Shown here piece by piece: positions 35,037 through 43,382 of a stretch of DNA of 64,000 nucleotides (its first letter is position 1; every line of letters begins with the position of its first letter). Source of the DNA: Salinicola halophilus. GTDB taxonomy: Bacteria; Pseudomonadota; Gammaproteobacteria; Pseudomonadales; Halomonadaceae. The stretch is taken from NCBI RefSeq assembly GCF_003206155.1, contig NZ_PZJV01000002.1, forward strand, positions 310,001 through 374,000, given 5' to 3'. The notes below the pieces were generated by a model, which saw nothing but the letters and a program-made list of their open reading frames with translations, searched no databases and had not been told where the DNA came from. A program made the position numbers and the translations under genes.

Positions 35037-36059
35037 ATGGCGCGGGAGGCTTTCACGATCGCGGGGACGCACGTCGACCCCGGCACACGGCGACAGATCG
35101 ACGTCCCGGTTGCCCGGCTCTACACCCACACGCCGCTGCACATTCCGGTGGAGATCGTCCATGGACGCCAGCCCGGGCCGACGCTGCTGGTGTGCGGAGC
35201 GATCCATGGCGACGAACTCAACGGCGTGGAGATCGTGCGTCGGTTGCTGCGCTCTCGCGGTATCGCGCGGCTCCGCGGGACGCTGATCGCGGTACCGGTG
35301 GTCAACATCTTCGGTTTCCTGCAGCAGTCGCGCTATCTGCCGGATCGACGAGACTTGAATCGCAGCTTCCCCGGCAGCGCCAACGGCTCGCTGGGTTCAC
35401 GCATCGCGGCGCTGCTGCGCGAGGAGATGGTCGATCGCGCGACCCACATCATCGATCTCCACACCGGTGCCATCCACCGTACCAACCTGCCGCAGATTCG
35501 CTCGCAGCTCGAGGAGAACGAGGAAACGCGCGCAATGGCCGAGGCCTTCGGGGTGCCGGTGATTCTCAACGCGGAGCTTCGCGAGGGCAGCCTGCGCGCC
35601 TACGCCCAGAGCCGCGGCGTACCGGTGCTGACCTATGAGGCGGGAGAGGCGCTGCGCTTCGACGAGTGGGCGATCGCGCCGGGCGTGCGCGGCATTCGCC
35701 GGGTGATGCGCCTGATCGGCATGCTGCCCTCGGACGGCCGTCGTCGAGCACCGCCGGCGGCGGAGATCGCCAACGGCTCGAGCTGGGCAAGGGCATCGAT
35801 CGACGGCATTCTGCGCCCGCGGGTCGCGCTGGGGGCGAGGGTCGCGGCAGGGGAGGTGCTGGGCGTGGTCGCCGACCCCTTCGGCGACGACGAAGCGGAG
35901 GTGAAGGCCAGCGCCGACGGCATCGTCATCGGCATGAGCAATCTGCCACTCGCCAACGAGGGGGAGGCGCTCTTTCACGTCGCACGCTTCGATGAGATCG
36001 ACGACATCGAGAGTGCGGTCGAGGACTTTCAGTCGCGCTACGACACGCCGTCCAGCTAA
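35037..36059 (+). CDS. Succinylglutamate desuccinylase/aspartoacylase (M14-type) family protein
   Basis: A 340-residue zinc hydrolase. Zinc ligands are in GAIHGDELNG (His, Glu) and IIDLHTG (His), and RDLNRSFPG contributes the substrate arginines. The C-terminal 100 residues form a biotinyl-like barrel extension (DGILRPRVALGARVAAGE). Family members remove acyl groups from amino acids; this branch is not AstE of arginine catabolism, since no ast genes are near. AGGAGG precedes ATG 35037. It follows the CDP-alcohol phosphatidyltransferase by 51 bases and is probably co-transcribed. Confidence 0.88.
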   Translation: MAREAFTIAGTHVDPGTRRQIDVPVARLYTHTPLHIPVEIVHGRQPGPTLLVCGAIHGDELNGVEIVRRLLRSRGIARLRGTLIAVPVVNIFGFLQQSRYLPDRRDLNRSFPGSANGSLGSRIAALLREEMVDRATHIIDLHTGAIHRTNLPQIRSQLEENEETRAMAEAFGVPVILNAELREGSLRAYAQSRGVPVLTYEAGEALRFDEWAIAPGVRGIRRVMRLIGMLPSDGRRRAPPAAEIANGSSWARASIDGILRPRVALGARVAAGEVLGVVADPFGDDEAEVKASADGIVIGMSNLPLANEGEALFHVARFDEIDDIESAVEDFQSRYDTPSS

Positions 36060-36067
36060 GTCGCCGA

Positions 36068-37090
36068 TCAGGCCGACTGGCGCAGGCGCGTTTCATCGAC
36101 TCGCCCGACCGCATCGTCGAATACCGCAATACCCGCACCTTCGCGGTGGGCATTCTCGGAAAGGTGTCGGCGGAACTGACGCCCGCCGGGACAGCCCTGG
36201 AAGAGCCCCAGTAGATGGCGGGTGACGTGGTTGAGCTTCGCCCCCTCGGCCAGGCGCTCGATCAGATAGGGCCGAAACGCCCGTGCCGCGTCGTGACGCG
36301 TCGCCACCGGGTTGGGCTGGCCGTAGATCGCGCGATCGACGTCGGCGAGTAGCCACGGATTCTGATACGCCTCGCGGCCGACCATCACGCTATCGACCTG
36401 TTCGAGATGGTCGAGCGTGGCCGGCAGCGTCTTGATGCCGCCATTGATGCCGATATGCAGCTCGGGGTGCTGCGCCTTGAGCCGGTAGACGCGCCCATAG
36501 TTCAGCGGCGGCACGTCGCGATTCGCCTTGGGCGAAAGCCCCTGCAGCCACGCCTTGCGCGCGTGCACGATAAACGTGTCGCAGCCCGCCGCCGCCACCA
36601 GGTCGATGAAGCGCTCGAGATCCGCGTCCTCGTCCTGATCGTCGATGCCGATCCGACACTTCACCGTCACCGGAATCGATACCGCCGCGCGCATCGCCGT
36701 CACCGCCGCGGCCACCTTCTCGGGATATTCCATCAGGCAGGCACCGATGAGGTTGTTCTGCACGCGATCGCTCGGGCAGCCGACGTTGAGATTGACCTCG
36801 TCGTAACCCCATTCCTGCGCAATTGCCGCACACTCGGCCAGCTCCCCCGCGTCGCTGCCGCCGAGCTGCAGCGCCAGCGGATGCTCCACCTCGCTGAAGC
36901 CCAGAAACCGCTTCCGCGGCGAGCCGTGAAGAATCGCCCCCGTCGTTACCATCTCGGTATAGAGCAGCGTCTCGCGGGTGAGGCAGCGAGCGAACGCGCG
37001 GTAGTCACGGGTCGTCCACTCCATCATCGGGGCGACGGAGAACGTTCTATCGAGGTTGCGAGAATCGGATACGGAAGAATCGAGAGTCAT
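36068..37090 (-). CDS. dusA: tRNA-dihydrouridine(20/20a) synthase DusA
   Basis: An FMN enzyme that reduces U20/U20a in the D-loop of tRNA. SVAPMMEWTTRDYRAFARCL opens the TIM barrel. NLNVGCPSDRVQ holds the catalytic Cys, HARKAWLQGLSPKANR is the DusA-specific FMN/tRNA segment, and GINGGIKT binds phosphate. At 340 residues it matches DusA length. ATG 37090 is preferred; an in-frame ATG at 37162 would add 24 residues unlike other DusA proteins, but neither start has a clear Shine-Dalgarno. It converges with the M14-type gene, leaving only eight bases between stops. Confidence 0.95.
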   Translation of the reverse strand: MTLDSSVSDSRNLDRTFSVAPMMEWTTRDYRAFARCLTRETLLYTEMVTTGAILHGSPRKRFLGFSEVEHPLALQLGGSDAGELAECAAIAQEWGYDEVNLNVGCPSDRVQNNLIGACLMEYPEKVAAAVTAMRAAVSIPVTVKCRIGIDDQDEDADLERFIDLVAAAGCDTFIVHARKAWLQGLSPKANRDVPPLNYGRVYRLKAQHPELHIGINGGIKTLPATLDHLEQVDSVMVGREAYQNPWLLADVDRAIYGQPNPVATRHDAARAFRPYLIERLAEGAKLNHVTRHLLGLFQGCPGGRQFRRHLSENAHREGAGIAVFDDAVGRVDETRLRQSA

Positions 37091-37682
37091 GAGGCAGCGG
37101 GGCCGGCCGGCCGGTCGGATGAGAAGGGCGCGGAGTGTCGCATATTTCCGGGGGCGGTGCATGACGCCAGCCGTCTACCGCCGTCCCCACCCGTCGGTGC
37201 GATTCCCGGCTTTATGAGTAATGCGGGTTTTGTTGAATCGGCAGCGTCATGTCCATCGCGATTAAGCTAACAGAAGATATCGCAGGCGTGTCCTATCGCC
37301 TCGATTAGACGGCAATCAGAGATCGTGCACTCGCATTGCAGCGCTGCGGATGACAGCTCGCTGGAGGTCTTGTTGGAGAGGCAGGACATCGCCGATGCGA
37401 GCTTGATCGTTACATACGTTCAAAGCGGATCCTGAGGTCAATGGAATCATCGGACGGCACCTGTGGCAGTACCGCGCCAAGTAGATTGCTTCTTTTACTA
37501 TCAAGTCAATTGCACTCGATGACGCGGCACCTGAGTTATTAAAGAACCACGCGACCGGTGCTTCGCTGGAGGCATATTTTATGCCGGAGAGTTTTTGCTG
37601 GAGAGTTCTTGCTGGCGCTAGTGCCGATGGAGTCGAATCGATGCCAACTATGAAATCGTTGTGAAGCAAAGCGGGGAAAGTC
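37091..37682. other. Gene-poor, lower-G+C intergenic region
   Basis: About 590 bases without a convincing gene. From about 37280 the base composition becomes noticeably A+T-richer than the flanks. A 14-base near-perfect duplication (GGAGAGTTTTTGCT / GGAGAGTTCTTGCT) lies at 37586-37613. A 122-codon minus-strand frame (37316-37684) has no family I recognise and no ribosome site. The region could be a decayed insertion. Confidence 0.45.
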
Positions 37683-38204
37683 ATGGACTACGAGACAGAG
37701 CGCCTGAGGCTTCGTGCGCCCGTGGCATCGGACGCGGCGACGGTATTCAGGGTCTATGGGGACCCTGTTACCAATCAGTTCAACCCGGCAGGGCCCCATG
37801 CCAATCCGCACGTCTCCGAGCGAGTCCTGCAAGGATGGCTCGATCACTGGCGCGACTATGGGTTTGGGATCTGGGCCGTGGTCGAGCGCGCGATGCCCGA
37901 ACGTGTTATCGGTTTCGGTGGGCTGGGTTGGCTCGAAAAAGAAGGCCTTGGCAGCGTCTTGAATCTTGGTTATCGCTTTGCCCCCTCAGCATGGGGGCGA
38001 GGCTTCGCGACCGAGCTGGGTCGCGGCGCCGTCGAGTACGCTCGAGAGCGGCTCGACGGCGAGGCACTATTCGGTCTGGTGCGCGGCGATCACGAGAAGT
38101 CGATTCGCGTTCTGGAGAAACTCGGTTTCGCGCACTTCGGTTTTCTGGACGATGTGCCCGACGCGGCGCCCAGTCTGGTGCTTCGACTGCCACTGCATCG
38201 CTAA
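37683..38204 (+). CDS. GNAT family N-acetyltransferase (RimJ/RimL-like)
   Basis: A 173-residue acetyltransferase of the RimJ/RimL type. TERLRLRAPVASDAATVF is the usual N-terminus, GYRFAPSAWGRGFATELG the acetyl-CoA pyrophosphate loop, and NxxSxRVLEKLGF appears as HEKSIRVLEKLGF. It should transfer acetyl from acetyl-CoA to an amine or protein N-terminus; the target is unknown. A weak GGGGAAAG precedes ATG 37683. It stands alone between an A+T-richer gap and the convergent nhaC-type gene. Confidence 0.9.
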   Translation: MDYETERLRLRAPVASDAATVFRVYGDPVTNQFNPAGPHANPHVSERVLQGWLDHWRDYGFGIWAVVERAMPERVIGFGGLGWLEKEGLGSVLNLGYRFAPSAWGRGFATELGRGAVEYARERLDGEALFGLVRGDHEKSIRVLEKLGFAHFGFLDDVPDAAPSLVLRLPLHR

Positions 38205-38310
38205 AACTTTGGGGAAACAAGAAATCCCAACACACGGCGACGCCAGATGGGGCCTTTCGTGGGTCGATGAAGCGCGGGTCATCGCCACTTTCGATGCCCG
38301 CGCCACCTGC

Positions 38311-39822
38311 TTATCGTGCCCTCGTCAATAGTTTGAAAGCTACCGCCTGAACGACGAGTCCGATAGCGAGCAGGAGATAGGGCGAGTGGACGATGATCGA
38401 GCCGAGATAGAGTAGGACGCTAACGGCGGCTGGCACCATGGCGTAGGGGATCTGGGTCTTCACGTGGGCAATGTGGTCGGAGCCGGCGAAGATCGAGGCC
38501 ATCACGGTGGTGTCAGAGATCGGCGAGCAGTGGTCGCCGAAGATCGACCCCGAGAAGATGGCGCCGATGGCCATGCTGACCAGCGTCATGTCACCGAGGT
38601 TGAAGGCTAAGGGGACGCCGATCGGAGTGAGGATCGCCATTGCCCCCCATGAGCTGCCGGTTGAGAACGAAATCACCATGGCAATGATGAAGATCAGAAC
38701 GGGCAGCAGTGCTGGCGACAGCCAGGATTCGGTAGCGGCGATGACGTGATCGCCGGTTTCGAGCGCGCCGGTCACGGTACCGATGGTCCAGGCTAGCACC
38801 ATGATGACCAGCGCCGGCAGCATGGTTTTGAAGCCGGCGAGCAGAGTGTTTTCGCAGGCCTCCAGCGATTGGCGCTGCAGTAGAGCCATGATCATACCGG
38901 TGACGACCATGGCGAAGGCGGCCCAGCTCAGAGAGACGCTGACGTCGGTATCGGCGATTGCATCCATCAGTGGCTTGCCTTCACTCCCCCCGCCGGTGAA
39001 CCAGAGCGCCCAGCAGGCCACACCGATCAGCACGACCAGTGGCAATAGAAAGTTCCAGACTCGGCCGCGCCCCTCGGGCACCTCGCCGAGATCTTCTTCC
39101 ACGCTCGAGAGCGGGCTGTCGCCCTCGGCGACCAGTTGTCCGCTCTCCTTGGCTCGTCGCTCCGCGAGTTTCATCGGGCCGAAATCGCCCATGAACAGCA
39201 GCATGGGAACGGAGGCGAGACAGAGCCAGGCGTAGAAGTTCCAGGGAAGCGACAGGATGAAGGTCCAGTAGGGCTGCTCGGTGGTCAGGCTGAGAACCGC
39301 GAAGGCACCAGCGATCAGCGAGACCTGGTAGCCGATCCAGTCGGAGACGGGCCCGATGGTCGCCATCGGTGCTGAGGTGGCATCGATGACCCAGGCGAGC
39401 TTCTCTCGCGAAACGCCCTGGCGGGCGGTGAGGTCGCGGGTAGCGTTGCCCACGATCACGGAGTTCACGTAGTCGTTGAAAAAGATCACCATGCCGAGAA
39501 GCCAGGTCAGCAGTAGCGAACCACGCGATGTCGATACCCGCCTGCCGAGCCAGCGCGACAGTGCCTGTGAGCCGCCGGTAGCGTGCATGAAGGCGGCGCC
39601 GGCGCCCAGCAGTGAAACCAAGACGAGAAAACGGGCGTTCCACTCGTCAGTCATCACGGTGGCGAACCAGTCGAACGTCTGCGCGACGGCTTGGAGTGGA
39701 TTGCCCGCCACCAGCCAGGCGCCCAGCAGGATGCTGAGAAACAGCGAGATATTGACTCTGCGTGTGAGTAGGGCCAGCACGACGGCCGCAATGGGGGGTA
39801 GTAGCGAGACGAGAACTTCCAT
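38311..39822 (-). CDS. NhaC-family Na+/H+ antiporter
   Basis: A 503-residue inner-membrane protein with about twelve helices. Typical NhaC-family features are GMVIFFNDYVNSVIVGNATR, DATSAPMATIGPVSDWIGYQ and the C-terminal STGSSWGAMAILTPIGVP and GSIFGDHCSPISDTTVMAS. NhaC-type proteins exchange Na+ for H+ or drive malate-lactate/arginine-type exchange in relatives. Na+/H+ exchange fits a halophile. GAGGAG precedes ATG 39822. A 10-bp-arm inverted repeat 24 bases upstream may be an operator or leader hairpin. Confidence 0.9.
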   Translation of the reverse strand: MEVLVSLLPPIAAVVLALLTRRVNISLFLSILLGAWLVAGNPLQAVAQTFDWFATVMTDEWNARFLVLVSLLGAGAAFMHATGGSQALSRWLGRRVSTSRGSLLLTWLLGMVIFFNDYVNSVIVGNATRDLTARQGVSREKLAWVIDATSAPMATIGPVSDWIGYQVSLIAGAFAVLSLTTEQPYWTFILSLPWNFYAWLCLASVPMLLFMGDFGPMKLAERRAKESGQLVAEGDSPLSSVEEDLGEVPEGRGRVWNFLLPLVVLIGVACWALWFTGGGSEGKPLMDAIADTDVSVSLSWAAFAMVVTGMIMALLQRQSLEACENTLLAGFKTMLPALVIMVLAWTIGTVTGALETGDHVIAATESWLSPALLPVLIFIIAMVISFSTGSSWGAMAILTPIGVPLAFNLGDMTLVSMAIGAIFSGSIFGDHCSPISDTTVMASIFAGSDHIAHVKTQIPYAMVPAAVSVLLYLGSIIVHSPYLLLAIGLVVQAVAFKLLTRAR

Positions 39823-39845
39823 GTGACGCTCCTCAAAACCTTTCT

Positions 39846-39869
39846 ACCTATCGATCTCTATCGATAGGT
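39846..39869 (-). promoter_or_regulatory. Inverted repeat upstream of the NhaC-type gene
   Basis: ACCTATCGAT (39846-39855), four bases, then ATCGATAGGT (39860-39869) form a perfect 10-bp inverted repeat, 24 bases from the start codon at 39822. Its symmetry and position suggest a repressor site or a 5'-leader hairpin close to the ribosome site. Confidence 0.55.
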
Positions 39870-40227
39870 TGGCCATTGTTGTAAGAACGCTAATGGTTCT
39901 AACAGCTTTGGCGGTCGAGCGTCGATTCGACGTTGATTGACCGACGTTTCCGGGTCAGCCGATGGCAATCAATGGTAAGGCTCAACGGCGAGGAACGTCG
40001 GAACGAAGCCAATCGGCGGTGGCGCAATCGCACGAAAGGGAGGGGAAGAAGAGTGCGGCGTTGGGCCGTGGTACATGAACCCTAACGGATTCTCGGAGCG
40101 GTAGAGGTCGATTATCGTGCAACGAATTGCCGGCGAAGTCGCTTCGAGGAGTGAGAATACGGTTCGGAAGGGAATGAACACCTCAGAATGGTGTTCCTTC
40201 AGGAACTGTGGTCACGCCCCAGAGCTA
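39870..40227. other. Intergenic region between nhaC-type gene and tRNA-Leu
   Basis: No gene recognised. A 70-codon minus-strand frame (39969-40181) looks random. GAACACC (40176-40182) and GGTGTTC (40190-40196) form a 7-bp stem downstream of the tRNA operon and could end its transcript, but no U-run follows. Confidence 0.4.
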
Positions 40228-40314
40228 TGGTGCCCGGAGTCGGACTCGAACCGACACGGCCTAAAGGCCGAGGGATTTTAAATCCCTTGCGTCTACCGAT
40301 TTCGCCATCCGGGC
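40228..40314 (-). tRNA. tRNA-Leu (anticodon TAA)
   Basis: On the minus strand the gene starts GCCCGGATGGCGAAATCGG and ends with an encoded CCA (40228-40230). The acceptor stem GCCCGGA pairs with TCCGGGC. The long variable arm and the anticodon-arm GGGATTTAAAATCCC give anticodon TAA. It is the third gene of the Gly-Cys-Leu tRNA operon, the same order as E. coli glyW-cysT-leuZ behind pgsA. Confidence 0.97.
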
Positions 40315-40379
40315 CGGCAATCTGGGAGTACTGATACTTGGGAGAGATTGAACCGGAGCGGTTCGTGTCTTGCGAGGGG

Positions 40380-40453
40380 TGGAGGCTGGAGTCGGAATCG
40401 AACCGGCGTACACGGAGTTGCAGTCCGCTGCATAACCACTCTGCCATCCAGCC
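40380..40453 (-). tRNA. tRNA-Cys (anticodon GCA)
   Basis: On the minus strand GGCTGGATGGCAGAGTGG starts the gene and GGACTGCAACTCC forms the anticodon arm with GCA. The acceptor GGCTGGA pairs with TCCAGCC and CCA is encoded. Middle gene of the Gly-Cys-Leu operon. Confidence 0.97.
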
Positions 40454-40456
40454 ATC

Positions 40457-40481
40457 GAGTTGTGGAGCGGGAAAGGAGATT
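40457..40481 (-). repeat. 25-bp direct repeat of the tRNA-Gly 3' end (relic)
   Basis: The 25 bases at 40457-40481 are identical to 40537-40561, which cover the 3' acceptor/T-stem end of tRNA-Gly plus its flank. The copies are 80 bases apart, near one tRNA-plus-spacer length. No tRNA body is attached to the first copy, so it is a fragment left by a tandem tRNA duplication or an integration event. Confidence 0.85.
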
Positions 40482-40542
40482 AGACCGGGCTGGCGTTCCA
40501 GCTCGCTACCCTACCTTTCATTTTCCTTCACTCGTTGAGTTG

Positions 40543-40617
40543 TGGAGCGGGAAAGGAGATTCGAACTCCCGACCCTCGCCTTGGCAAGGCGATGCTCTAC
40601 CACTGAGCTATTCCCGC
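40543..40617 (-). tRNA. tRNA-Gly (anticodon GCC)
   Basis: On the minus strand GCGGGAATAGCTCAGTGG starts the gene, CCTTGCCAAGG is the anticodon arm with GCC, and TTCCCGC closes the acceptor before an encoded CCA. First gene of the Gly-Cys-Leu operon, directly behind a near-consensus promoter. Confidence 0.97.
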
Positions 40618-40632
40618 TCAACTCGAGGACGT

Positions 40633-40660
40633 ATTATAGGGATAAATCCGTAGGTGTCAA
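40633..40660 (-). promoter_or_regulatory. Near-consensus sigma-70 promoter of the tRNA operon
   Basis: On the minus strand TTGACA (40660-40655), a 16-base spacer and TATAAT (40638-40633) lie 16 bases before the tRNA-Gly 5' end. Both hexamers are perfect consensus. It gives the tRNAs their own strong transcription although pgsA reads in the same direction just upstream. Confidence 0.88.
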
Positions 40661-40679
40661 ACGCTTATGGGAAATTCCT

Positions 40680-41228
40680 TCACAGCGAGCGGGTCAGTTC
40701 CGGCCAGGCGGCACGCAGGTACTGAATCATCGACCATAGCGTGAGGACGGCCGCGGCGTAGAGCAGTACGACACCCAGACTCGCCAGCGGCGAAGTGGGC
40801 GGAAAGCCGAGCAGAATCAGCAGAGCAATCATCTGTAGCGTGGTCTTGGACTTGCCGATCCAGGAGACTGCCACACTCTTGCGCTGACCGATTTCGGCCA
40901 TCCACTCCCGCAGGGCGGAAATGACGATTTCGCGACCGATGATCACCAGCGCCGGCAGCGTCAGCCAGAAGACTTCGTAGCGCTCGATGAGTAGCGCCAA
41001 GGCGACTCCGACCATGACCTTGTCGGCGACCGGATCGAGGAAGGCACCGAATGGGGTGCTCTGATTCCACTTGCGAGCGAGATAGCCGTCCAACCAGTCA
41101 GTGACGGCGGCGACGCCGAACAGCGCCGCGGTCACCGGCAGGCTCCAGGCGTAGGGCAAGTAGAACAGCACCACGAGCAACGGAATGATGAAGATTCTTG
41201 CCAGGGTGAGCATGTTGGGAATGTTCAT
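40680..41228 (-). CDS. pgsA: CDP-diacylglycerol--glycerol-3-phosphate 3-phosphatidyltransferase PgsA
   Basis: A 182-residue inner-membrane enzyme making phosphatidylglycerol phosphate, the first step of acidic phospholipid synthesis. The CDP-alcohol phosphatidyltransferase signature is complete ([11 protein letters not shown] then [11 protein letters not shown]). The N-terminus [19 protein letters not shown] is typical of PgsA. Length matches E. coli PgsA (182). It lies between uvrC and the tRNA-Gly/Cys/Leu genes, the same order as in E. coli. Confidence 0.97.
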   Translation of the reverse strand: MNIPNMLTLARIFIIPLLVVLFYLPYAWSLPVTAALFGVAAVTDWLDGYLARKWNQSTPFGAFLDPVADKVMVGVALALLIERYEVFWLTLPALVIIGREIVISALREWMAEIGQRKSVAVSWIGKSKTTLQMIALLILLGFPPTSPLASLGVVLLYAAAVLTLWSMIQYLRAAWPELTRSL

Positions 41229-41288
41229 CGAGCCGCTAGCGTCCTTACCGGTATTTGAAGCCGAGCATTTTACGCTCGGCAGTAGCGC

Positions 41289-43130
41289 TCATCCATGCAG
41301 CGCTTGATGAATGGTACCTGCCATCTGCTCGTTGATGCCCGGCACACGAGCCAGATCGTCCCGCGTCGCTTTTCGCACGCCCTGTAGACCGCCGAAGAAG
41401 CGAAGTAGTTCGCGCCGACGCTTGGGACCGACGCCCGGAATGTCCTGCAGCGTCGAGGTACGACGCTGCTTGTCCCGACGCTGACGGTGGCCGGTGATCG
41501 CGAAGCGGTGAGCCTCATCGCGGATATGCTGGAGCAGATGCAGCGCCGGTGAGCTGGTGTCGAGGTCGAGGGTCCGATCGATGGTCTCGATGAACAGCGT
41601 CTCCAGACCTGCCTTTCGGGTCGTTCCCTTGGCAACGCCGATCAGCGTAACACCGATGACCTCCAGCTCGGCCATCACTTCACGCGCCATGTTCAGCTGG
41701 CCTTTGCCGCCGTCGACGATGAGGATGTCGGGCAGCTTGCCTTCGCCCTTTTGCAGTCGCTTGAAGCGCCGGGTCAGCGCCTGGCGCATGGCTGCGTAAT
41801 CATCGCCGGGGGCGATGTCTTCGATGTTGAATCGCCGATAGTCGGACTTTACCGGGCCTTCGTGGTCGAACACCACGCAGGAAGCGACCGTGGCTTCGCC
41901 TTGGCTATGGCTGATGTCGAAACATTCGAGTCGGGCCGGGGCCTCTTCGATGTCGAGGGCCTGGCGCAGCGAATCGAAGCGCTTGCTCAGTTGGCTGCGG
42001 TTGGCGAGCTGCGTCGCCAGATGTTGCTCGGCATTGGTGATCGCCAGACGTTTCCACTGGGCACGATGGCCACGCACCTGCGAAGCGAGACGTACCTTGT
42101 GTCCGGCACGCTCTTGCAGTGCGGCCTGGAGTACGTCGCCATCGCTCAGGGCATGGGAAGTAATGACTTCCTGCGGGACCTCCTTGGACTGGCCGAGATA
42201 GAACTGGCTGACGAACTCCGTCAGGAGATCGCCCGCGCCGAGATCCAGACCGTTGTCCGGCTGCTGATGGCGGGCGCCGAGCATTCGGCCTTGTCGAATC
42301 GCCAGCACGCTGATGCAGAGCCCGCCGGGCTGCTCGGCGAGGGCGAAGATATCGGCGTCGCCCTCGGCGTTGTCGACGAACTGCTTCTCCTGCAGCCGAC
42401 GAATCTGCTGGACCTGATCGCGAAGGCGCGCTGCCTCTTCGAAGTCGAGAGACTGGCTCGCCCGCTCCATCGCCTGGGTCAGCTGTTCGGTCACCTGCTC
42501 GTTGCGTCCCTCGAGGCACATCATGGCGTGCTCGATGTCGCGCTGATAATCCTCTTTGCTGATGTAGTCCACGCAAGGGGCGCTGCAGCGCTTGATCTGA
42601 TACTGCAGGCAGGGGCGATGACGATGCGCGAAGACGCTGTCCTCACAGTTGCGAATCCGGAAGATCTTCTGCATCAGCGAGAGGCTCTCGCGCACCGCCG
42701 TCGAGCTCGGATAAGGCCCGAGATAGCGTCCGTCGCGACGCTTTTGACGCACGCGTTTGAACTCCAGCGCCGGGTAGGAGTGGCGGTCGGAGACGAAGAC
42801 GTACGGATAGGACTTATCGTCGCGCAGCAGAATGTTGTAGGGCGGACGAATATCCTTGATCAGCGTCTGCTCGAGCAGCAGCGCTTCGGTTTCCGTGCGA
42901 GTGATCGTCACCTGAATGTCTTGGATTCGAGAGACGAGTGCCTGCGTCTTGGTATTCAGCGCGCCGCGAAAATAGCTGGCGAGTCTCGCCTTGAGCCGTT
43001 TCGCCTTACCCACGTACAGCACGTTGGCGTGCTCGTCGAGCATGCGGTAAACGCCGGGCGACTCGGAGACGGTCTTGAGAAAATGCTTGGCGTCGAAGGA
43101 CGCGGGGGTATCAATCGGGGTGTCGCTCAT
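41289..43130 (-). CDS. uvrC: Excinuclease ABC subunit C (UvrC)
   Basis: A 613-residue UvrC making both incisions in nucleotide excision repair. The N-terminal GIY-YIG nuclease begins SPGVYRMLDEHANVLYVGKA. A UVR motif (QSLDFEEAARLRDQ) is near residue 210, the C-terminal RNase H-like nuclease contains ECFDISHSQG and LIVDGGKGQL, and two helix-hairpin-helix motifs close the protein (IPGVGPKRRRELLRFFGG). Length matches E. coli UvrC (610). Gene order gacA-uvrC-pgsA is conserved in gammaproteobacteria. Confidence 0.97.
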   Translation of the reverse strand: MSDTPIDTPASFDAKHFLKTVSESPGVYRMLDEHANVLYVGKAKRLKARLASYFRGALNTKTQALVSRIQDIQVTITRTETEALLLEQTLIKDIRPPYNILLRDDKSYPYVFVSDRHSYPALEFKRVRQKRRDGRYLGPYPSSTAVRESLSLMQKIFRIRNCEDSVFAHRHRPCLQYQIKRCSAPCVDYISKEDYQRDIEHAMMCLEGRNEQVTEQLTQAMERASQSLDFEEAARLRDQVQQIRRLQEKQFVDNAEGDADIFALAEQPGGLCISVLAIRQGRMLGARHQQPDNGLDLGAGDLLTEFVSQFYLGQSKEVPQEVITSHALSDGDVLQAALQERAGHKVRLASQVRGHRAQWKRLAITNAEQHLATQLANRSQLSKRFDSLRQALDIEEAPARLECFDISHSQGEATVASCVVFDHEGPVKSDYRRFNIEDIAPGDDYAAMRQALTRRFKRLQKGEGKLPDILIVDGGKGQLNMAREVMAELEVIGVTLIGVAKGTTRKAGLETLFIETIDRTLDLDTSSPALHLLQHIRDEAHRFAITGHRQRRDKQRRTSTLQDIPGVGPKRRRELLRFFGGLQGVRKATRDDLARVPGINEQMAGTIHQALHG

Positions 43131-43382
43131 GGCGGTAAGTATATCAAAATCCTGCCGATACGCCGGAAAAACGGCGGGGCGACGAAGGCCACTTCGCTGC
43201 GGTCGATACGGAGCGAGCCGCAGGGCGATGACGTCATCAGTGGCGCGCGCCTTGCCGTCGTTCCCTTCGCGTCATGGCAGCCAAGCGACATCGTCATTCA
43301 ATGGGGTCGTGTAGCGATGATATCGTCGGAAACGTGCCGGAACCGACAGGGCTCTCTGCCTCGCCAGTCAGTGCGTATCTTC

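Noticed and set aside
35037-36059. Annotation of the M14-type hydrolase as AstE
   Set aside because: No astA, astB, astC or astD nearby, and the C-terminal barrel differs; only the family call is supported.
36068-37162. Longer DusA start at 37162
   Set aside because: The 24 added residues are unlike other DusA proteins and have no ribosome site either; 37090 is preferred but not certain.
37316-37684. 122-codon minus-strand frame in the gap before the acetyltransferase
   Set aside because: No ribosome site, no recognised domain, and its start overlaps that of the plus-strand gene; kept only as part of the intergenic note.
39969-40181. 70-codon minus-strand frame between nhaC-type gene and tRNA-Leu
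   Set aside because: No similarity and no ribosome site.
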